DNA from: Zoogloea sp.
GTDB lineage: Bacteria; Pseudomonadota; Gammaproteobacteria; Burkholderiales; Rhodocyclaceae
NCBI RefSeq assembly: GCF_030157465.1
Contig: NZ_JAOAUU010000044.1
Span: 1-64,000, forward strand
Length of the DNA: 64,000 nucleotides
Reading direction: 5' to 3'
Of the stretch, positions 59,079-64,000 are shown piece by piece. The notes below the pieces were generated by a model. That model was not told the origin of the DNA. It did not search any database and saw nothing but the letters and a program-made list of their open reading frames with translations. Numbering within the stretch: position 1 is the first letter of the stretch; each line of letters starts with the position of its first letter. The position numbers and the translations under genes were made by a program.

Positions 59079-62000
59079 ATGACGTCAGCTCGCCCCACCC
59101 AGGATTCGTCGCACCCCACAGCGCACCGTCTGTCGCCCGACAGCACCCTGCTCGACGCACTTTCCTGCCTGCTCACGCAGGGCCTCGCTTCGGTACCCGT
59201 CGGAGAAGACGGACCGAGCCTGAAATTCCTCTCTGCCGACACCCTGCTCAAGGCCTGGCAAGGCGGCCTGCCCGGCACCACGCCGATCGCGCAACTGGAA
59301 CTCGGCAGCTCCGAACCGTCGGCGGCAGCGGCAATCGGCACGGAAACCCTGATCAACGGACTGCCGCTGCTGCTGTGGCTGAAAGACCGGAGCGGCCGCC
59401 TCCTGATCGTCAATCGCAGCTTTGCCGAATCCTGCGGCCAGCCCTCACCGCTGTCCGTCATCGGCAAGACCGACCTGGATGTCTGGCCGACGGAGCGGGC
59501 CGAAGCCTACCGGGTCGATGACGCCGAGGTGATCGCCACCGGGCGTCCGCGCACCAAGGTCGAACAGATCGAAAGCAGCGATGGCTCCACCATCTGGGTT
59601 GAAACCTACAAGGCCCCGGTACGCGGCCGTGACGGCCAGATTGTCGGCACCCTCGGCTTCTCGTGCGACATCAGCGAGCGCATGCGCGAGCACAACGCCG
59701 CGCTGCGCGGCCAGCGGCAGCTGGCCGATGTGCTGGCCACCATCGGCGAAGGCGTCTGGGACCAGGATCTGAGCAGCGGCCAGACCAGCCACAACCCGCA
59801 CTGGTGCACCATGCTGGGGCTGTCTGACACATGGCTCAAGCACCCCTGCGACGCCTGGCTGCACCTCATCCACGGCGACGATCGCGCCCGCGTCCGCGCC
59901 GCCCTCAAGGCCTGCCGGGCCGGCCAGGGCAGCTACGCCTGCGAATACCGCCTGCGCCATGCCGACGGCCATTACATCTGGGTGCGCGACCGCGGCGACG
60001 TGGTCGAATACGACAACGACAACCGCCCGCTCCGGATGATCGGCAGCATCGCCGACATCAGCGCCATGCGCAGCACCACCCAGGCCCTGCTCGAAAGCCA
60101 GCTCCGCTACCAGCAGGTTTTTGACAGCGTGCGCGAAGTCATCTTCCAGACCGACGCCCGCGGCCGCTGGCAACTGCTCAACCCCGCCTGGACCGAGATC
60201 ACCGGCGTTCCGGTGGACGAAGCCATCGGCCACAGCTTCCTCGACTATCTCCATCCGGACGACCGGGACGCCCGGCGCGAAGCCCTCAAGCCCCTCGTCG
60301 AGCGCACGCGCGACCACTGCAGCGTCACCCTGCGCGTGCAATGCCGCGACGGCAGCATGCGCTGGCTCGACCTCTTCGCACGCGCCATCGTCGATGCCGA
60401 CAACCAGCTGGTCGGCACCTCCGGCACCCTCAACGACGTCACCGCCCGGGTCGCCGCCGAAGACCACCTGCGCCTCACCGCCAGCGTGTTCCGCCACGCC
60501 CATGAAAGCATCATCATCACCGACCCGGAATCCCGCATCCTGGAGGTCAACGACAGCTTCTGTGCGCTCACCGGCTACACCCGTGCCGAAGTCATCGGCA
60601 AACACAGCCGGCTGCTGCGCTCCGGCCTCCACGCGGCCGAATACTACGAAGAAATGTGGGCCAGCCTGGTGCGCGACGGCGTGTGGCAGGGCGAAACCTG
60701 GAGCCGCAAGAAAAACGGCGAGTTCTACGCCCAGCTCGGCAACATCTCGGCGGTGCGCAACGAAGCCGGCCAGACCACCCATTACGTGGGCCTGTTCACC
60801 GACATCACCGACATCAAGGAAAACCAGCGCCAGCTCGAACACCTGGCCTACCACGACGCCCTCACCCAGCTCCCCAACCGCAGCCTGCTCGCCGACCGCA
60901 TGCGGATGTCCCTCGCCCAGGCCGAGCGCAACGGCACCCTCGCCGCCGTCGCCTATCTCGACCTCGATGGTTTCAAGCCGGTGAACGACACCCACGGCCA
61001 CGACATCGGCGACCGCCTGCTGGTGGAAATCGCCCGCCGCCTGCAAGCCTCCACCCGCGCCGGCGACACGGTCGCGCGGATGGGCGGCGACGAGTTCGCG
61101 CTGATCTACAACGGCCTCGAACACAGCGACGAATGCGAACAGGTCTTCGACCGCCTGCTCGCCAGCATTGCCGAACCGGTCACGATCGACGGCCACGTGC
61201 TCAGCGTCACGGCCAGCATCGGCGTAACCCTCTGCCCCCTCGACGGCTCCGATCCCGACACCCTGCTGCGCCACGCCGACCAGGCCATGTACCTCGCCAA
61301 GCAGTCGGGCCGCAACGCCTTCCAGCTTTTCGACCCGGAACGCGACCGCCGCCTGCGCGCCCATCGCGACGCCCAAATCCGCGTTGAATCCGCCCTCTAC
61401 GACGGTGAACTCGAACTCCACTACCAGCCCAAGGTAGACGCCCTGACCAGCGTCCTCAACGGCGTCGAGGCCCTGATCCGCTGGAAACACCCGACCCTCG
61501 GCCTGCGCCTGCCCGGCGAATTCCTGCCCACGGTCAGCGAATCGCGCTTCGAAATCGATCTTGGAAACTGGGTGCTCGCCACCGCGGTCGCCCAGCTCGA
61601 CACCTGGCGCACCACCGGCATCACGACCCGGATGAGCGTCAACATCTCGGCCCGCCACCTTGTCCACCCCGATTTCGTGCCCCACCTGCGCAGCGTGCTG
61701 GGCGCCCACCCCGAGCTCGACCCGAGCCTGCTGCAACTCGAAGTACTCGAATCAACCACCCTCGGCGACCTGACCTCCATCGCCAGGATCATGGCCGCCT
61801 GCAACGACCTGGGCGTCAGCTTCGCCATCGACGACTTCGGCACCGGCTACGGCTCGATGAGCAGCCTGCGCCGCCTGCCCGTGCGCAGCATCAAGATCGA
61901 CCGCTCGATCATCCACAACATGCTCGACGACGCCGACGACCTCGCCACCGTGCAAAGCATGATCGGCCTGGCGGCCGCCTTCCACCGGGAAATCATCGCC

Positions 62001-62138
62001 GAAGGCGTCGAAACCCCGCGCCACCGCCAGGCCCTGCTCAAGCTCGGCTGCCACCTGGTACAGGGCCACGGCATCGCCCGCCCCATGCCGGCGGCACGCA
62101 TGCAACGCTGGATGCGCGCCTACGCCATCCGCCACTGA
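59079..62138 (+). CDS. Four-PAS GGDEF-EAL protein (c-di-GMP turnover)
   Basis: 1019 residues, no membrane span, so cytoplasmic. An N-terminal segment (about 22-75) looks like a half CBS unit. Four PAS domains follow (about 90-200, 215-330, 340-460, 468-580), then GGDEF (585-745) with intact GGDEF at 669-673, then EAL (about 765-1015) with EAL at 797-799, SVNISARHL, FAIDDFGTGYGSMSSL and EGVETP. Both catalytic sets look complete, so it may make and break cyclic di-GMP depending on PAS input. The ribosome binding site is weak; the ATG fits the domain start. Confidence 0.9.
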   Translation: MTSARPTQDSSHPTAHRLSPDSTLLDALSCLLTQGLASVPVGEDGPSLKFLSADTLLKAWQGGLPGTTPIAQLELGSSEPSAAAAIGTETLINGLPLLLWLKDRSGRLLIVNRSFAESCGQPSPLSVIGKTDLDVWPTERAEAYRVDDAEVIATGRPRTKVEQIESSDGSTIWVETYKAPVRGRDGQIVGTLGFSCDISERMREHNAALRGQRQLADVLATIGEGVWDQDLSSGQTSHNPHWCTMLGLSDTWLKHPCDAWLHLIHGDDRARVRAALKACRAGQGSYACEYRLRHADGHYIWVRDRGDVVEYDNDNRPLRMIGSIADISAMRSTTQALLESQLRYQQVFDSVREVIFQTDARGRWQLLNPAWTEITGVPVDEAIGHSFLDYLHPDDRDARREALKPLVERTRDHCSVTLRVQCRDGSMRWLDLFARAIVDADNQLVGTSGTLNDVTARVAAEDHLRLTASVFRHAHESIIITDPESRILEVNDSFCALTGYTRAEVIGKHSRLLRSGLHAAEYYEEMWASLVRDGVWQGETWSRKKNGEFYAQLGNISAVRNEAGQTTHYVGLFTDITDIKENQRQLEHLAYHDALTQLPNRSLLADRMRMSLAQAERNGTLAAVAYLDLDGFKPVNDTHGHDIGDRLLVEIARRLQASTRAGDTVARMGGDEFALIYNGLEHSDECEQVFDRLLASIAEPVTIDGHVLSVTASIGVTLCPLDGSDPDTLLRHADQAMYLAKQSGRNAFQLFDPERDRRLRAHRDAQIRVESALYDGELELHYQPKVDALTSVLNGVEALIRWKHPTLGLRLPGEFLPTVSESRFEIDLGNWVLATAVAQLDTWRTTGITTRMSVNISARHLVHPDFVPHLRSVLGAHPELDPSLLQLEVLESTTLGDLTSIARIMAACNDLGVSFAIDDFGTGYGSMSSLRRLPVRSIKIDRSIIHNMLDDADDLATVQSMIGLAAAFHREIIAEGVETPRHRQALLKLGCHLVQGHGIARPMPAARMQRWMRAYAIRH

Positions 62139-62187
62139 CACACAGCGGTAGTCATTGCCGCGCCGTTTCATGCGACCATTCAGGCCG

Positions 62188-62209
62188 TGCACCCGCCCCG
62201 GCGGGTGCA
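62188..62209. other. Strong hairpin between the GGDEF-EAL and TerC-family genes
   Basis: Nine-bp perfect stem TGCACCCGC/GCGGGTGCA with loop CCCG. No T-run follows on either strand. It could reduce readthrough or act in the leader of the TerC-family gene 28 bases downstream. Confidence 0.5.
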
Positions 62210-62237
62210 TATCCCTGCCACAACGCACTGAAAAGCC

Positions 62238-63002
62238 ATGGAATTCCTGACCGACCCGCAATTGCTGATCGCGTTTCTCACCCTCACCGCCCTCGAACTG
62301 GTGCTGGGTATCGACAACGTCATCTTCATCTCCATCCTCGTCGACAAGCTGCCGAAGGAAAAGCGCGCCCTCGCCCGCCGAATCGGCCTGTTCCTTGCGA
62401 TGTTCATGCGCATCGGCCTGCTGATGGTCCTCTCCTGGCTCGCCGGGCTCACCGAACCGATGATCACGGTGCTCGAACACGGCTTCTCCGGGCGCGATCT
62501 GATCCTTCTTGCCGGCGGCCTCTTCCTCGTCTGGAAGAGCACCCAGGAAGTCCACCAGCTCATGGAAGGCGAGGAAGGCGAAGCCTCCAGCGCCGTGCAG
62601 GCCACCTTCGCCGCGGTGATCATGCAGATCATCGTGATCGACATCGTGTTCTCGCTCGATTCGATCATCACCGCCATCGGCATGGTCAATAACCTCCAGG
62701 TCATGATCGCCGCGGTGGTTGCCTCGGTCGGCCTGATGATGATCGCCTCCGGCCCCATCGGCGAATTCGTCTCCCGCCACCCCACCGTCAAGATGCTGGC
62801 CCTGTCCTTCCTGCTGGTCATCGGAGTGGTGCTCATGGCCGACGCCTTCGGCCATCACGTTCCCAAGGGCTACATCTACTTCGCGATGGCCTTCTCGGTA
62901 CTGGTCGAAATGCTCAACCTGCGCATGCGCACCAAGCACGCCGCCAAGGCCATGCCGGTCAAGCTCCACGAACCCTACGTGCGCGAGCGCGGCGAGTCGT
63001 GA
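62238..63002 (+). CDS. TerC family integral membrane protein
   Basis: 254 residues, about seven spans. The TerC signatures with membrane acidic residues are ALELVLGIDNVIFISIL and IDIVFSLDSIITAIGM. Related proteins (Alx/MntX type) export manganese or help metalate exported enzymes; tellurite resistance is only one historical association. Its stop overlaps the GTG of the kinase gene, linking the two. Confidence 0.9.
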   Translation: MEFLTDPQLLIAFLTLTALELVLGIDNVIFISILVDKLPKEKRALARRIGLFLAMFMRIGLLMVLSWLAGLTEPMITVLEHGFSGRDLILLAGGLFLVWKSTQEVHQLMEGEEGEASSAVQATFAAVIMQIIVIDIVFSLDSIITAIGMVNNLQVMIAAVVASVGLMMIASGPIGEFVSRHPTVKMLALSFLLVIGVVLMADAFGHHVPKGYIYFAMAFSVLVEMLNLRMRTKHAAKAMPVKLHEPYVRERGES

Positions 63003-63982
63003 CCGCCGCCCCCTTCGGGCTGCTCACCCCGGATTTCGTGCTGGCCGCAGTCGAAGCCAGCGGCCTTCGCTGCGACGGCCGCCTGCTCACCCTAAACAGC
63101 TACGAAAACCGGGTCTATCAGGTCGGCATCGAAGACGCCGCCCCGCTCATCGCCAAGTTCTACCGCCCCGGCCGCTGGAGCGACGAGGCCATCCTCGAGG
63201 AGCACGCCTTCCTGGCCGAGCTGGCCGAAGCGGAGATTCCCGCCGTGCCGGCCCTCGAAATCGACGGCCGCACACTGCACAGCTACGAAGGATTCCGCGT
63301 CGCCCTGTTTACCCGCCGCGGCGGCCGGGCACCCGAACTCGACGATCCTGCCGTACTCGGCTGGCTCGGCCGTTTCCTCGGGCGCATCCACGCCATCGGC
63401 GCGCAAAAGCCCTTCATGCAGCGGCCGGACCTCACCATCCGCAGCTTCGGCGAAGAACCCCGCGACGAACTCCTGCAAAGCCCCTTCCTGCCGCCCGAAC
63501 TCCGCGAAACCTGGCGCTCGGTGATCGACCAGGCGCTCGACGGCACACGTCGCTGCTTCGAACGTGCAGGCAAAGTACCCAACATCCGCCTGCACGGCGA
63601 CGTACACGGCGGCAACGTACTCTGGACCGACAGCGGCCCGCACTTCGTCGACTTCGACGACGCCCGCAACGGCCCGGCAATCCAGGATCTGTGGATGCTG
63701 CTCTCGGGCGACGCCCCGGCGATGGCACGCCAGCTCGACTACGTGCTCGAAGGCTACGAACAGTTCGCCGACTTCAATCCGGCCAGCCTTCACCTCGTCG
63801 AAGCCCTGCGCACCCTGCGCCTCATCCACTACGCCGGCTGGATCGCCAGGCGCTGGGATGACCCCGCCTTCCCAGCCGCCTTCAGCTGGTTCGACACTCC
63901 GCGCTACTGGCAGGACATGATCCTGTCGCTTCGCGAACAGATCGCCCTGATGGACGAATCGCCGCTCCTGCGGCAGTTCTGA
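62999..63982 (+). CDS. srkA: Stress response kinase A (SrkA/RdoA/YihE-like)
   Basis: 327 residues, GTG start, aminoglycoside-phosphotransferase/choline kinase fold. Catalytic loop LHGDVHGGNVLW, metal Asp in HFVDFDDA, and N-terminal NSYENRVYQVG, which is typical of SrkA. In E. coli SrkA is a Ser/Thr kinase that counters stress-induced cell death. It overlaps the TerC-family gene by four bases and is the last complete gene in the window. Confidence 0.9.
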   Translation: MTAAPFGLLTPDFVLAAVEASGLRCDGRLLTLNSYENRVYQVGIEDAAPLIAKFYRPGRWSDEAILEEHAFLAELAEAEIPAVPALEIDGRTLHSYEGFRVALFTRRGGRAPELDDPAVLGWLGRFLGRIHAIGAQKPFMQRPDLTIRSFGEEPRDELLQSPFLPPELRETWRSVIDQALDGTRRCFERAGKVPNIRLHGDVHGGNVLWTDSGPHFVDFDDARNGPAIQDLWMLLSGDAPAMARQLDYVLEGYEQFADFNPASLHLVEALRTLRLIHYAGWIARRWDDPAFPAAFSWFDTPRYWQDMILSLREQIALMDESPLLRQF

Positions 63983-64000
63983 AAACAAAACGAGCGGCTC

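Noticed and set aside
62139-62237. Manganese riboswitch (yybP-ykoY type) before the TerC-family gene
   Set aside because: TerC/Alx genes often carry one, but this 99-base gap has only one simple hairpin and lacks the conserved junction sequences.

Overview
The window is one contiguous, very GC-rich piece of a proteobacterial chromosome with tightly packed operons and many ATGA or GTGA start/stop overlaps. I saw no rRNA, tRNA, transposase, phage gene or CRISPR array. Gene content (Urt urea importer beside a urease operon, NirJ/NirN heme d1 genes with a Dnr-type regulator and NnrS, and Pse sugar genes inside an LPS locus) fits a denitrifying betaproteobacterium of the Rhodocyclales (Azoarcus/Thauera/Denitromonas-like). 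That placement is inference from gene content and style, not from a marker gene.

Layout. 0-4.3 kb: urtBCDE, the membrane and ATPase parts of the urea ABC importer (urtA would lie just outside the left edge). 4.3-5.2 kb: an opposite-strand ACP phosphodiesterase whose frame runs into a second small protein. 5.3-10.5 kb: ureDA-(small HPGHG membrane protein)-ureBCEFG, the complete urease structural and nickel-insertion set. Import plus hydrolysis gives ammonium; a glutamate dehydrogenase lies further on (35-36.5 kb).

10.6-30.8 kb is a same-strand surface-polysaccharide block: a heptose kinase with a ruined second domain, a dual-specificity phosphatase, MsbA, two polysialyltransferase-like glycosyltransferases flanking an O-antigen-ligase-like membrane protein, then the pseudaminic acid pathway (pseB, pseC, pseF, an unusual SDR, a hexapeptide acyltransferase, a PseG-like protein, a WbqC-PseG-PseH triple fusion, pseI), a GT9 heptosyltransferase, two GT4 transferases and a polysaccharide deacetylase. 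No Wzx, Wzz or Wzm/Wzt is visible, so a short nonulosonic-acid-decorated LPS/LOS flipped by MsbA is the simplest reading.

31-42.7 kb: a CorA/ZntB transporter, a large hybrid histidine kinase, glutamate dehydrogenase, a CsgG/DUF4810/DUF799 lipoprotein trio with an outer-membrane protein, the PxpBCA 5-oxoprolinase, and a DUF4197 protein. 42.8-50.4 kb: a MacA/DevB-type ABC exporter, a J-domain-like coiled-coil membrane protein, DbpA helicase, BluB, RdgC. 50.4-53.1 kb: a gamma-glutamylcyclotransferase-fold protein, a NERD-helicase and CreA. 53.1-58.9 kb: denitrification accessory genes nirJ-nirN, a DUF2249 protein, a Dnr-type regulator and NnrS, with two FNR/Dnr-type operators visible. 59-64 kb: a four-PAS GGDEF-EAL protein, a TerC-family membrane protein and an SrkA/RdoA-type kinase.

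The most unusual features are the rearranged pseudaminic acid locus, the HldE homologue without an adenylyltransferase active site, the AcpH readthrough fusion, the tiny HPGHG protein inside the urease operon, and the HPD-less J-like protein.
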